DNA of 64,000 nucleotides, from NCBI GenBank assembly GCA_030681645.1, contig JAUXRX010000057.1, positions 248,001-312,000 of the forward strand, written 5' to 3'. The DNA is from Archangium sp. (GTDB lineage: Bacteria > Myxococcota > Myxococcia > Myxococcales > Myxococcaceae). A model generated the notes under the pieces. It did no database searches. It saw only the letters and a list, made by a program, of their open reading frames with translations, and was not told the origin of the DNA. Below, one piece after another: positions 49,752-58,718 of the stretch. Numbering within the stretch: position 1 is the stretch's first letter; each line of letters starts with the position of its first letter. A program made the translations under genes and the position numbers.

Positions 49752-50602
49752 CTCGTCCCCTTCCCAGCGGGGGCCGAAGGAATGCCCATCGTCACCGGAA
49801 TGACGAGCACCTCTTCGACGCGGTTGAACTCCACCGACGACTCGAGCGTCGCCTTGAGGAACATGCCCACGACGGGACGCTCGGGCGTGCGCACGATGCC
49901 CAGGCGCACGCCGCGGGGAAAGATGCCGTCGCTGCCGGCGGTGACCACCACGTCGCCGTCGCGGGCGTCGTCTTCGCGCTGCACCAGCTCGAGCGAGAGC
50001 GGGCGCCCCCCACCGGCGCCAGAGACCGTCACGCGCACGCGCGTCCGCTGGATGACGCCGCCGATGTGCGACTGGGGATCGGTGAGCAGCATCACGTCGG
50101 CCGAGCCCCCCACCGAGCGGATGATCTGCCCCACGGCGCCTTCCGAAGTCACCACGGGCATGCCCGCGCGCACGCCATCGTCTTCCCCGCGGTTGATGCG
50201 AATCGACTGGAACTGCGGCGACGGGTTGAGGCCGATCACCCGCGCGACGATCTCCTGGTCGACCGTGTCTTCGACGTAGTTCAGCAGCGCCTTGAGCCGC
50301 GCGTTCTCGGCTTCCGCTTCCTTGAGCGAGTTGAGCTCGGCGTGCGCTTCCGCCAGCCCGGTGCGGCACACCAGCGCTTCTTCGTGGGCGCCGCGCAGCG
50401 CGACGTAGCCGCTGCCCGCGCCGCCCACGCCGTCGATCACGCTGATGAGCACCGACTGCACCGGCGCCGAGATGAAGAGCACCGCGCGATCGACGAAGTT
50501 CGGCTCACGCCCACGATGTCCGCTCGAGAGATAGCTGATCAAGGGGACGAGCAAGAGCGTCCCCACGATCAGCAACTCCCTGTAACGTCGAAGGAAAGAC
50601 AT
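49748..50602 (-). CDS. mreC: rod-shape-determining protein MreC
   Basis: This 284-residue protein has one N-terminal membrane helix (LLIVGTLLLVPLISYLSS), a coiled-coil region (HAELNSLKEAEAENARLKAL) and the periplasmic beta-barrel core (VIGLNPSPQFQSIRINRGED, GMPVVTSEGAVGQIIRS, LLTDPQSHIGGVIQRTR, VVVTAGSDGIFPRGVRLGIV). ATG 50602 is preferred to the extension at 50617. mreB is not next to it here; the upstream neighbour is the divergent ppiD-like gene. It is first in the mreC-mreD-mrdA-rodA operon. Confidence 0.94.
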   Translation of the reverse strand: MSFLRRYRELLIVGTLLLVPLISYLSSGHRGREPNFVDRAVLFISAPVQSVLISVIDGVGGAGSGYVALRGAHEEALVCRTGLAEAHAELNSLKEAEAENARLKALLNYVEDTVDQEIVARVIGLNPSPQFQSIRINRGEDDGVRAGMPVVTSEGAVGQIIRSVGGSADVMLLTDPQSHIGGVIQRTRVRVTVSGAGGGRPLSLELVQREDDARDGDVVVTAGSDGIFPRGVRLGIVRTPERPVVGMFLKATLESSVEFNRVEEVLVIPVTMGIPSAPAGKGTR

Positions 50603-50684
50603 CAAGTGTGCGCCCAAACCCCTTGCATGTTGTGGGGACCGATCCTACAGGTCCCCGCTCCGTCCCGCCAACTGTTGGAAACCC

Positions 50685-52241
50685 ATGAGCAATTCCTCCG
50701 AAAACACCCGCCGCTACGGCTCGTACTTCTTCATCGCTGCCCTCGCGATCCTCTTCGCGCTCCAGTGGGGCCCCGGCTCCCAGGGGTGCGACACGCGCAT
50801 CGTCGACGCCGAGACGGCCGCGACCGTGAACGGCAAGCCGATTCCCCTCAAGGACTTTGCGCGCTCGTACTCGCAACAGTCCGAGAACTTCCGACGCCAG
50901 GGCGTCCCGGCCGACCTGATGAAGCAGTTCGGCATTCACAAGCAGGTCATCGACCAGCTGGTGAACACCGAGCTCCTGTCGCAGGCGGCAGAGGCGCGCG
51001 GGCTCACCACCTCTAACGAGGATCTGGCCAAGGTGCTCAAGGAGGCCCCCGCCTTTCAGAAGGACGGCAAGTTCAACAAGGAGTCGTACCTCGAGTACGT
51101 GCGCCAGGTCGAAGGCACCACCGAGATCTTCTTCGAGGACAAGCTCCGCCGGCAGCTCGCGGCGCAGAAGCTGCTCGAGCTGGTCGAGTCCTCCGTCGCC
51201 GTGAGCGACGAAGAGGTGAAGGCGAAGTACCTCAAGGAAGGCGACGTGGCGAAGGTCACCTTCGTGCGCTTCTCCCCCACCATGTTCTCCGAGAAGGTCG
51301 GCACCCCGAAGCCGGCCGAGGTCGACGCGTGGGCCAAGGCCAACGAGGCCGCCATCGCCGAGCACTACGAGCACAACAAGTTCACCTTCTTCCAGGCCGA
51401 GAAGGTCAAGGCGAAGCAGATCCTCCTCAAGGTCCCGGCCGACGCGGACGACGCGAAGAAGGCCGAGATCAAGTCGCGCATCGAGAACGTGCGCAAGGAC
51501 ATCGTCGACAACAAGAAGGACTTCAGCGAGCTGGCCAAGGCCGTCTCGGAAGATCTCGAGACCCGCGAGAAGGGCGGCGACCTCGGCTTCGTCGAGCGCC
51601 TGCAGCTGCCCGGCGCGTTCGCCGACATGCTCTTCGCGCTCAAGCCGGGCGAGGTGACTGCGCCGGTCGAGACGCCCATGGGCTGGTTCATCGGCACGGT
51701 GGTGGAGAAGAAGGCCCCCGAGCAGCGCCCGCTCGACACCGTCCGCAAGGAGATCGCCGGGCAGCTCTTCGTGAAGGAGAAGGCGAAGGGCTTCGCCAAG
51801 GCCGAGGCCGAGAAGGCGCTCGCCGACGTCAAGGCCGGCAAGAAGCTCGTCGAGCTCTTCCCGCCCGCGAAGTCCGAGGGTGGCATGTTCGCCATGGAGA
51901 CGAAGCCCGAGGCGAAGGAAACGGGCTCGTTCAACTCCAGCGTCGAAGACATTCCCCAGCTCGGCAAGGAGCCGGCGCTCAAGAAGATGATCTTCGACAT
52001 GAAGGCGGCCGGGAACATCGAGCAGGTGCTCACCGTGGGTGACAGCCTGGTGGTGGCGGTGGTCGACGAGCGCAAGTCCCCCAGCGATCCGGACTTCGAG
52101 ACGCAGAAGGAGACGCTCAAGAACGAGGCCGTGAAGGGCAAGCAGTTCGAGGTGCGCGAGGGCTTCCTCAAGTCGCTCAAGCAGGTCGGCACCGTCGTCA
52201 CCAACGACTCGGCGATCGACAAGATCATCAGCGACAGCTGA
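50685..52241 (+). CDS. PpiD/SurA-like peptidyl-prolyl isomerase
   Basis: This 518-residue protein is anchored by an N-terminal helix (SYFFIAALAILFALQWG), followed by a SurA_N-like chaperone region (FRRQGVPADLMKQFGIHKQV, IDQLVNTELLSQAAEARGLT) and a parvulin rotamase domain (FFQAEKVKAKQILLKV, LAKAVSEDLETREKGGDLGF, FADMLFALKPGEVTAPVETP, GWFIGTVVEKKAP). The layout matches PpiD: an inner-membrane foldase with periplasmic domains that assists outer-membrane protein maturation. ATG 50685 is 82 bp from the divergent mreC start. The C-terminal region carries a second parvulin-like remnant. Confidence 0.88.
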   Translation: MSNSSENTRRYGSYFFIAALAILFALQWGPGSQGCDTRIVDAETAATVNGKPIPLKDFARSYSQQSENFRRQGVPADLMKQFGIHKQVIDQLVNTELLSQAAEARGLTTSNEDLAKVLKEAPAFQKDGKFNKESYLEYVRQVEGTTEIFFEDKLRRQLAAQKLLELVESSVAVSDEEVKAKYLKEGDVAKVTFVRFSPTMFSEKVGTPKPAEVDAWAKANEAAIAEHYEHNKFTFFQAEKVKAKQILLKVPADADDAKKAEIKSRIENVRKDIVDNKKDFSELAKAVSEDLETREKGGDLGFVERLQLPGAFADMLFALKPGEVTAPVETPMGWFIGTVVEKKAPEQRPLDTVRKEIAGQLFVKEKAKGFAKAEAEKALADVKAGKKLVELFPPAKSEGGMFAMETKPEAKETGSFNSSVEDIPQLGKEPALKKMIFDMKAAGNIEQVLTVGDSLVVAVVDERKSPSDPDFETQKETLKNEAVKGKQFEVREGFLKSLKQVGTVVTNDSAIDKIISDS

Positions 52242-52249
52242 GTAGTTCG

Positions 52250-52294
52250 GCCCCTCACCCCGACCCTCTCCCCGCTCACGCAGGGAGAGGGAGA
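52250..52294. repeat. class A CTCTCCCC hairpin repeat
   Basis: Full copy between the ppiD-like stop and the maf start, 8 bp from each. Confidence 0.85.
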
Positions 52295-52302
52295 CAGCCG
52301 GC

Positions 52303-52866
52303 ATGAAGCTGACCCTGGCCTCCGCCTCCCCGCGCCGCCGCGAGCTGCTCAGCCACCTGGGAGTCGCCTTCGAGGTGGCCCCAGCGGATCTCGACGAATC
52401 GTTGATCCCCGGTGAGCACGCCGCGTCGTACGTCGAGCGCCTCGCGAGAGCGAAGGCCCGGGGCCCAGGCCTGATCCTCGCCGCCGACACCTCGGTGGTG
52501 ATCGACGACGAGGTGCTGGGCAAGCCGGGCACCGATCCAATCCTCGGCGCCACCATGCTGCGCCGCCTCTCCGGCCGGGCGCACCAGGTGATGACGGGCA
52601 TTGCGGTTTCAGGCCCCACCGGACTCAACTCCCGGGTTGTCGTCTCCGAAGTCCATTTCCGCAAGCTGAGCAACCACGAGATCGACTGGTACGTGGGCAC
52701 CGGCGAAGGCGCCGACAAGGCCGGCGGCTACGCGCTGCAGGGCCGCGCCGGGGCCTTCATCACCTCCATCGTCGGCAGCCCCAGCAACGTGATCGGCCTC
52801 CCGCTCGCCGAGACGGTCGGGCTGCTGCGCGCCGCCGGCCTGCGCCTGCCGATGGACGGCCCATGA
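52303..52866 (+). CDS. maf: Maf-like nucleoside triphosphate pyrophosphatase
   Basis: This 187-residue protein has the Maf N-terminus (LTLASASPRRRELLSHLG), DTSVVIDDEVLGKPG with the catalytic Asp, and DKAGGYALQGRAGAFITSIV. Maf proteins hydrolyse non-canonical nucleotides (dTTP/UTP or modified pyrimidines) and affect septation. The stop overlaps yggS by 4 bp (ATGA), indicating coupling. Confidence 0.93.
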   Translation: MKLTLASASPRRRELLSHLGVAFEVAPADLDESLIPGEHAASYVERLARAKARGPGLILAADTSVVIDDEVLGKPGTDPILGATMLRRLSGRAHQVMTGIAVSGPTGLNSRVVVSEVHFRKLSNHEIDWYVGTGEGADKAGGYALQGRAGAFITSIVGSPSNVIGLPLAETVGLLRAAGLRLPMDGP

Positions 52867-53540
52867 TCGACAAGCCGACCCTCCAGGCGAACTTCGCCGC
52901 CCTCGAAGCCCGCCTCGTCGCGGCCTGCGCGAAGGCCAACCGGCCCCGCGCGGCGGTGAGCCTGATCGCGGTGAGCAAGCTCCACCCGCCCGAGCTGATC
53001 CGCTTCGCCTGGGAGCTCGGTCACCGCGACTTCGGCGAGAACTACGCCCAGGAGCTGCGCGACAAGCACGCGGGCCTCGCCGACTGCGCGGGCCTGCGCT
53101 GGCACGCCATCGGGCCGGTGCAGCCGAAGAACGCGAAGTACGTGGCGAAGGCCGCGACCGTGTTCCACGCCCTGGAGCGCCTCGACGTCGCGCAGGAGCT
53201 CAGCAAGCGCCGCGTCGGTACGCCGCTGCAGTGCCTGATCGAGGTGAACGTCGGGGCCGAGGAGTCGAAGGCCGGCCTTCCGCCGTCCGACGTCGCGTCG
53301 TTCGTCACCGCGGTGCGCGCCTTGCCTCAGCTGGAACTGGTCGGGCTCACTGCGATGCCGCCGCAGTACGAGGATCCTGAGCTCGCTCGCCCTCACTTCA
53401 AGCTGCTGCGTGAGCTCGCGGCTGAGCACGGGCTGGCGCAGCTCTCGATGGGCACCACCAGCGACTTTGCCGTGGCGATTGAAGAAGGCGCCACCATGGT
53501 GCGGGTGGGCACGGCGCTGTTTGGTCACCGGCCGCCGTGA
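52863..53540 (+). CDS. yggS: pyridoxal phosphate homeostasis protein (YggS/PLPBP)
   Basis: This 225-residue protein shows the PLP-barrel motifs: the lysine in LIAVSKLHPPELIRFA, FGENYAQELRDKH, WHAIGPVQPKNAKYVAK, LIEVNVGAEESKAGL, LVGLTAMPP and LSMGTTSDFAVAIEEGATMV. It binds PLP without known enzymatic activity and regulates B6 vitamers. ATG 52863 overlaps the maf stop. Confidence 0.94.
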   Translation: MIDKPTLQANFAALEARLVAACAKANRPRAAVSLIAVSKLHPPELIRFAWELGHRDFGENYAQELRDKHAGLADCAGLRWHAIGPVQPKNAKYVAKAATVFHALERLDVAQELSKRRVGTPLQCLIEVNVGAEESKAGLPPSDVASFVTAVRALPQLELVGLTAMPPQYEDPELARPHFKLLRELAAEHGLAQLSMGTTSDFAVAIEEGATMVRVGTALFGHRPP

Positions 53541-53548
53541 TGACTTTC

Positions 53549-53592
53549 GCCCCTCACCCCGCCCTCTCCCCGCTGTCGCAGGGAGAGGGAGA
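53549..53592. repeat. class A CTCTCCCC hairpin repeat
   Basis: Full copy between the convergent yggS and zinc-ribbon genes, in the position of a bidirectional terminator. Confidence 0.85.
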
Positions 53593-53595
53593 ACA

Positions 53596-53805
53596 TCAGA
53601 TCTCCTTCAGCTTGAGCTTCCCCTCGTCGCTGATGCGCACCAGGTAGCTGGTGCCGCAGTAGTGACAGTGGATCTCGTCGCCCTCGTGCAGGCCGTCGGG
53701 CCACGGGTTGTTCGCGTTGCACGAAGCACAGTCGAACTCGTCGAGCTTCTTCCCCTTCCTGGCTTCCGGCTTGTCGTCGTCTTCGTCGTAGGAATGGCCA
53801 GCCAT
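53596..53805 (-). CDS. small zinc-ribbon protein
   Basis: A 69-residue protein with an acidic N-terminus (SYDEDDDKPEARKGKKLDEF) and a zinc ribbon made of DCASCNANNPWP (C-x2-C) and HCHYCGTSYLVRI (C-x2-C with His before). It may bind nucleic acid or a partner protein. It is 8 bp after the cNMP-binding gene, so it is probably cotranscribed with it. Confidence 0.75.
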   Translation of the reverse strand: MAGHSYDEDDDKPEARKGKKLDEFDCASCNANNPWPDGLHEGDEIHCHYCGTSYLVRISDEGKLKLKEI

Positions 53806-53813
53806 CGGTCACC

Positions 53814-54323
53814 TCACCAGCGGTTGAGAAAGTCGCTCATCTCGTCGAGCGCCTTCATACGCCCTGACTTCACGTTCTCGAGCATGGCCACCAGCGGAGG
53901 CGGCAGTTTCCCCCCCACCAGCAGCGCCGCGCGGGGGAATTCGAGCACGTCGACCTGCCCCTGGGCCACGGCGGAGCACCGGCGGCCCCCTTCCCCGGCC
54001 AGCACCTCGCTCTCGCCCAGGACTCCGCCGAGGTGCACCACGCCGAGCTCGGCGGAATCTTTGTCGCGCCGGGCGAACAGCCGCACGTCTCCGGCCATCA
54101 CGAAGAAGAGCGAGTCACCCTCCTCGCCCTGCTGCATCAGCACCACCTTGTCGGGGTACCGGCGCAGCGTCGATCTGGGCAGCAACGTCGACATCGCTCC
54201 GGCCAGCGCCTTCACCAGGGGCGCACCCGACAGCTCCACCTTCGAAGCGATCAGCTCGGCCGCATCGGCGCGCTTGAGCTCGACCTTCACGACCGGGGTG
54301 TTGTCGCCGAAGCGTTGACTCAC
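53814..54323 (-). CDS. cyclic nucleotide-binding (CRP-like sensor) domain protein
   Basis: This 169-residue protein consists mainly of a cNMP-binding domain at about residues 45-140: LRRYPDKVVLMQQGEEGDSL, FFVMAGDVRLFARRDKD and the phosphate-binding cassette region VHLGGVLGESEVLAGEGGRR, with a Glu and Arg in the expected order. It lacks a DNA-binding helix-turn-helix, so it is a stand-alone sensor that may act through a partner. GTG 54323 overlaps the stop of the esterase gene by 4 bp (GTGA). Confidence 0.8.
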   Translation of the reverse strand: MSQRFGDNTPVVKVELKRADAAELIASKVELSGAPLVKALAGAMSTLLPRSTLRRYPDKVVLMQQGEEGDSLFFVMAGDVRLFARRDKDSAELGVVHLGGVLGESEVLAGEGGRRCSAVAQGQVDVLEFPRAALLVGGKLPPPLVAMLENVKSGRMKALDEMSDFLNRW

Positions 54324-56452
54324 CGTGCCTCAACCTCCGCCGGGGCCAGCGTGCGGTACTTGCTGTCGATGTGCTCCATCAGCTCGAACAGCGCGTCTCC
54401 GTACGGCGTCCCGTCCGTGGGAGTGTAGCCCTTCCGGTTGACCCAGAACGTGCCCGAGTGACATTCGCGCTCCCAATTGGGCAGGCGATCGATGTCCTGG
54501 CCCGTGTCGTCTGTATTCCGACAGTCGCGGGCGCCCGTCACCTTGTTCACGAAGCAGCAGCGCCCGTTGGGGAAGACGTAGATCACCGGCCGCAGCTGCA
54601 GCGCGGGGTCGCTGACGAAGTTGTTGGCGATGATCGCCGCGGCCACGAAGCCCGCCGGGTCCATGCCGTAGCCGTGCAGCAGGTACGCCACCGGGTAGCG
54701 GGCGTCGGCGTTGGCGGGGTCGCCGTACCCCGGGGGCACCGAGATGGCGTACTCCCACTTCGCGCCGAGCTTCGCCGAGTCGTACGTCTCGGTGCGGTAG
54801 TCGGCCGGCGTGCTCTGCCCGAAGACGGCGCTGGGCTTGGGCGCGTTCGGCCACAGGTTGGCCACCCAGTTCATGACGACCTGGAAGCGGCTGGACGCCT
54901 GCTCGTTGGTGCCCACGTGATCGCCCTCGCCGATGGTGATCTCCAGGTCGGTGCGGGTCTCCTTGCCGTAGAGGGTGATCAGGTCCTTCGGCACGGTGCG
55001 CCACGAGCGGTTCCACGGGTTGAAGTTGCCGCTGACGCGGTCCTTCATCCCCGGGATGTCGGTGAAGTTGCGGTACTCGCCCACGACGCCCTGGCGGGCC
55101 TCCTTCACCGCGGTGAAGAGGTGCTTCGCGTTGAGCCCCAGGTTGAAGATGTCGCGGATGCCGCCATCGAGCAGCACGTGCAGCCGCGCCATCGCGGACG
55201 GCTCGAGCTTCTTGAAGTTGGTGCGGCCATCGAGCGCGAAGAGGCGCTTGCGGCCCTCGACCTCGTCATAGACCCCGTTGCCTTCGCCCGGGTCGGCCGA
55301 GGCCGCCACGCCGTCGAGGCCGAAGTCGCGGAAGGGCTCGCCCAGCTCGTAGCGCCAGCTCTGCTCGGTGCCGTTGGGGTTGCCGTCGGGATCGTAGTTG
55401 TCGTGGTTCGCGTCGGTGGGCGTGGCGCTCGCCGACGGGTTGCAGCCCCCGCTGCCGTTCTCCAACGCGTCCGCGCAGCCGTCGACCCCCACGTCGTCCC
55501 AGCGCTCGTGCGAGTTGTTGAGGAGGGGCTCGCCGTAGTCGCGCCGCCCGTTCCCGTTGTAGTCGAACGCGAGGAGGATCGGCGCGGCGAAGTCCCGCTG
55601 CCGGCAGGGGTCGGTCATGCCCGCGTGCGCCAGCCAGAAGAGGGTCTGGTTGTCTTCGTTGGCCTCCACCACGCTGCCCTTGCCGGTGCAGTACTGAGCG
55701 GCGAAGGCGGCTTCCTGCGCGATGGGCAGCGGGTTGGCGATGTTCGCGGGGTCTGAGCAGAAGTTCACCTTCTCCTGGTTGGCCGAGCAGAAATAGAGCC
55801 GCTGCACGCCGTCGCAGAAGGTGATCGCGTCGTAGGTGCCCGCGGGGTTGTACTCGGCGTTCTTGAGGCCACGAACGCGGCGGGCGTTGGTGCAGAGATC
55901 CGCGGGTGGGTGGCGCGCGAGCTCCGGGTCGATGCCCGGCGGGGCGAGGGGGGAGGCCGGGTTGTCGGTGAAGAAGTTCCCGTAGGCCAGCATGAGGTCG
56001 GCCATCAGGTTGATGTAGCTCTCGCGATCGAACGTGCCTCCGTTGTTGGTGATGTGGAGGTGGTTGAAGTCGTTGGGGTGTTCCCAGGTGCCGGGCCTCG
56101 CCACCCGGGGGGTCGCGCACGCGTCGATGACCGTGGGATCATTCAGGCGCACCGGGTCCTGCGCCATGATCGCCTCCAACTCTTCCCTCGAGCAGAAGCC
56201 ACCGGCGACGAACTGGTCGATGAAGCGCTGGAAGAAGGCGGCATCGATGGGGCCACCGAGCGAGGCGACGCCGTCGATCTTCCCGGGGTGGGTCGAGGCG
56301 AGCGCCATGCCGCCGATCGCACCCATCGAGACGCCGCCCAGCACGCGGTACGTGGTGGGGATCTTCGCGGGAGGTGGCGGTGGAGGCGGCGGCGGGGCGA
56401 CGGTGGGCGTACAGGAGATGAACAACAGGGCCGCAAGGAGAACACTTCGCAC
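54320..56452 (-). CDS. lipoprotein esterase, apparently circularly permuted, with Ca-binding-like loops
   Basis: This 710-residue protein begins with a lipoprotein signal (VLLAALLFISC) and a poly-Pro linker, then at about residue 40 has the serine nucleophile elbow GGVSMGAIGG with THPGKIDGVASLGG. At the C-terminus (about 560-710) come the parts that normally precede it in the PF00756/esterase D fold: WEYAISVPPGYGDP, YPVAYLLHGYGMDP (oxyanion), PVIYVFPNGRCCF and FELMEHIDSKYRTLAP, where a standard esterase would run into GxSMGG. Between lie Asp-rich loops (FDYNGNGRRDYGEP, DANHDNYDPDGNPNG) resembling calcium-binding or dockerin-like sites, and a possible catalytic His in GEGDHVG. GTG 56452 is chosen for the signal peptide. 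Coupled by GTGA to the cNMP gene. Confidence 0.75.
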   Translation of the reverse strand: MRSVLLAALLFISCTPTVAPPPPPPPPPAKIPTTYRVLGGVSMGAIGGMALASTHPGKIDGVASLGGPIDAAFFQRFIDQFVAGGFCSREELEAIMAQDPVRLNDPTVIDACATPRVARPGTWEHPNDFNHLHITNNGGTFDRESYINLMADLMLAYGNFFTDNPASPLAPPGIDPELARHPPADLCTNARRVRGLKNAEYNPAGTYDAITFCDGVQRLYFCSANQEKVNFCSDPANIANPLPIAQEAAFAAQYCTGKGSVVEANEDNQTLFWLAHAGMTDPCRQRDFAAPILLAFDYNGNGRRDYGEPLLNNSHERWDDVGVDGCADALENGSGGCNPSASATPTDANHDNYDPDGNPNGTEQSWRYELGEPFRDFGLDGVAASADPGEGNGVYDEVEGRKRLFALDGRTNFKKLEPSAMARLHVLLDGGIRDIFNLGLNAKHLFTAVKEARQGVVGEYRNFTDIPGMKDRVSGNFNPWNRSWRTVPKDLITLYGKETRTDLEITIGEGDHVGTNEQASSRFQVVMNWVANLWPNAPKPSAVFGQSTPADYRTETYDSAKLGAKWEYAISVPPGYGDPANADARYPVAYLLHGYGMDPAGFVAAAIIANNFVSDPALQLRPVIYVFPNGRCCFVNKVTGARDCRNTDDTGQDIDRLPNWERECHSGTFWVNRKGYTPTDGTPYGDALFELMEHIDSKYRTLAPAEVEAR

Positions 56453-56572
56453 TGAGCACTCCGGAGTGAGGACGGTGCAGAGTAGGAATTTCGCGGTTGA
56501 ATAGCGAGGGCGCCTGACAGTCGAGTCATGCGTGCCACGACATTGGTGTCGGGCGCAGAGAGGCATAAACCC

Positions 56573-57337
56573 ATGATGCGACACACCCTCTGGTTGCTGC
56601 TGATCGCGGGCGCTGCGAACGCCGAAGGCCTGGTGAGCGTGTTCGGCCCCGGAGAGCAGACCACCTACGCGGTGAGCTACATGGGGATCACCGCGGGGCG
56701 CGCGCAGCTCACGGTCGGCTGGACGATGGAGCAGTTCGGGCGCGAGGTGTGGCCGCTGGTCTGCGTGGGCGAGACGACGGACCTGGCGGCGATGTACCCG
56801 TTGAAGGATCGATTCATCACCTACTGGGATCCGGTGGAGCGGCGCACGGTGGGGGCCGACTTCTTCATCCACGAGAACAAGTTCCGCGCGAAGGAGCGCT
56901 ACGAGTACGACCTCGCGGCGGGCCACGCGATCGTCACGAGGTCGTCGCCGGGCTGGGAGACGACGACCAAACACTTCAGCATCGAGCAGGGCACGGTGGA
57001 CCTCGCGGCGGCGGGCTTCAGCCTGCGCAACATCCCCCTCGTCGCCGGGGCGGTGCACGAGCTGCCCATCTTCACCGGGGTGAAGCTCTACAAGATGAAG
57101 GCGACGGTGGTGGGGAAGGAAATGCTCTCGACCGCGATGGGCGACGTCGAGGTCTTCCGGGTGACGGTGAACGGCGACTTCAGCGGAAAGCTCGCCACGC
57201 AGGGGTTGATGACGCTCTTCTACACGACCGACGAGAAGCAGCTGCCGGTGCGGGCCGAGGCGAAGCTGCTGCTCGGCAACGTGCGCGTCGAGGCGGTGAA
57301 GTACGAGCCGGGCCGGCGCTACACGGGAGCTGAGTGA
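56573..57337 (+). CDS. DUF3108 domain periplasmic protein
   Basis: This protein of about 254 residues has a signal peptide (HTLWLLLIAGAANAEG) and the DUF3108 fold: PGEQTTYAVSYMGITAGRAQ at the start, RFITYWDPVERRTVGADFF and VYKMKATVVGKE-like strands (KLYKMKATVVGKEMLSTAMG), ending with PVRAEAKLLLGNVRVEAVKY. DUF3108 proteins are periplasmic, of unknown function. ATG 56573 (or 56576) fits the signal peptide. Its stop overlaps the start of a second, related gene (TGATG). Confidence 0.75.
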   Translation: MMRHTLWLLLIAGAANAEGLVSVFGPGEQTTYAVSYMGITAGRAQLTVGWTMEQFGREVWPLVCVGETTDLAAMYPLKDRFITYWDPVERRTVGADFFIHENKFRAKERYEYDLAAGHAIVTRSSPGWETTTKHFSIEQGTVDLAAAGFSLRNIPLVAGAVHELPIFTGVKLYKMKATVVGKEMLSTAMGDVEVFRVTVNGDFSGKLATQGLMTLFYTTDEKQLPVRAEAKLLLGNVRVEAVKYEPGRRYTGAE

Positions 57338-58227
57338 TGCGCCCCCCAGGTCAGGGCACGGCGATGCTGATGGTGCTGCTGTCGACGATCGCCTTCGCCG
57401 CGCCGCCGCCTCCACCACGGCTGCCCACCGCAGCCGTGATCAAGCCCGTCAAGAAGCAGCGCGCGCCCTTCCCCACCGACGCGCAGTGCCAGTCACTGGG
57501 CCAGGTGATGAACCCGATCCCCTTCGGGCCGGGAGAGACGCTCGAGTTCGACGTGGACGCCCTGGGCGCGCGCGCGGCCACCATGACCATGCAGACGCTG
57601 CCGATCCGCGACGGGGTGCTGCCCCTCGAGGTCGCGGTCGAGACGAACACGTTCTTCAACAAGGTGCGCAAGGTGAAGGGCATCGCGAAGAGCGACCTCT
57701 CACCGAAGACGCTGCGGCCCAGCCGCTACTTCGAAGACGCGTTCGAGAACGACATCCACCGGATCGCCGACGTCACATTCAAGAAGAACAAGAGCGCGAA
57801 GCTGGTGAGCACGATCAACGGGCAGACCTACTCGGAAGACATGCGCTGGGGGAACGACGTGGCCGACGTGGCGGGCGCGATTCACCTGCTGCGCGCGATC
57901 CCGATGAAGGAAGGCCAGTTCCTCTGCTTCGACGTCTACGGCATCCGGCGCATCTGGCGGGTGTGGGGCACGGTGCTGCCGCGCGAGCACGTGTCGATGC
58001 CGGTGGGCGAGTTCGACACCTGGCACCTCGCGGGCGAGGCGGCGCCGCTCAACCTGCCCGACGCGCGGCGCGAGATGCATGTGTGGATCAGCGACGACGC
58101 GAAGCGGCTCCCGCTGGCAGCGCTGGGGATGATCGACTTCGGCGCGGTGCGCGCGACGATGAAGGCCTACTCGAGGCCCGGCGAGAGCAGCACGAGGGCG
58201 GAGAACAAGGCCAACATCAAGTGGTGA
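57337..58227 (+). CDS. DUF3108 domain periplasmic protein, paralogue
   Basis: About 296 residues. A signal-like segment (AMLMVLLSTIAFAAPPPP) and proline-rich linker lead into a DUF3108-type domain (FGPGETLEFDVDALGARAAT, KTLRPSRYFEDAFENDIHRI, MPVGEFDTWHLAGEA). ATG 57337 overlaps the preceding stop by one base; GTG 57334 would give a 4-bp overlap. It is cotranscribed with, and distantly related to, the preceding gene, implying a paired envelope function. Confidence 0.75.
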   Translation: MRPPGQGTAMLMVLLSTIAFAAPPPPPRLPTAAVIKPVKKQRAPFPTDAQCQSLGQVMNPIPFGPGETLEFDVDALGARAATMTMQTLPIRDGVLPLEVAVETNTFFNKVRKVKGIAKSDLSPKTLRPSRYFEDAFENDIHRIADVTFKKNKSAKLVSTINGQTYSEDMRWGNDVADVAGAIHLLRAIPMKEGQFLCFDVYGIRRIWRVWGTVLPREHVSMPVGEFDTWHLAGEAAPLNLPDARREMHVWISDDAKRLPLAALGMIDFGAVRATMKAYSRPGESSTRAENKANIKW

Positions 58228-58230
58228 CGT

Positions 58231-58275
58231 ATCTCCCTCTCCCTGCGCAGCGGGGAGAGGGCCGGGGTGAGGGGC
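58231..58275. repeat. class A CTCTCCCC hairpin repeat
   Basis: Full copy between two convergent genes, 3 bp from both stops. Confidence 0.85.
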
Positions 58276-58278
58276 TTA

Positions 58279-58638
58279 CTACCGCGCCCGCTCACGCATC
58301 TTGCCTGCCGCCTGGCTGAGCCGGCGGCGCAGCTGCGCGACCACCACCATCAGGTACTCGATGCGGTTGAGCACGCGGAAGTCTTCCGCGGCGTCGAGCA
58401 GCTTGATCGGCGTGACCTTGTCGGCCCGCAACGTGTCCAGGATGTCGGTGAAGTGCGCCTCGACCTCGGAGATCGCGTCGAGGCCCTCCCGCAGATCGTC
58501 CTCGATGAAGTCGAGCACCACGGCGGAGTCTTCGCGATCAGGCAGCAGCAGCTCGAGCCGATCGACGGAGTCACGGATCGCATCGACAGACTTCGACAGC
58601 GGGAACGAGGTGGCGGTCTGGATCATCGACATGCACAT
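58279..58638 (-). CDS. hypothetical helical protein
   Basis: About 119 residues, predicted almost wholly helical: SFPLSKSVDAIRDSVDRLEL, SAVVLDFIEDDLREGLDAIS, FTDILDTLRADKVTPIKLLD and VLNRIEYLMVVVAQLRRRLS. Heptad-like spacing of hydrophobic residues suggests a coiled coil or helical bundle. No family recognised. ATG 58638 is used; ATG 58632 and GTG 58641 are alternatives. It is probably an independent cytoplasmic protein. Confidence 0.55.
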   Translation of the reverse strand: MCMSMIQTATSFPLSKSVDAIRDSVDRLELLLPDREDSAVVLDFIEDDLREGLDAISEVEAHFTDILDTLRADKVTPIKLLDAAEDFRVLNRIEYLMVVVAQLRRRLSQAAGKMRERAR

Positions 58639-58683
58639 CACGCTACAGGCGTGATCGAGCCGGTCAATTTTCGGGAAGGTGTT

Positions 58684-58711
58684 TGCCCTCTCCCGCTCCG
58701 GGAGAGGGAGG
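58684..58711. repeat. class A hairpin repeat, short form
   Basis: Minimal copy (ccctctcccgctccgggagaggg) just after the DUF507 gene stop. Confidence 0.7.
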
Positions 58712-58718
58712 CACTTTC

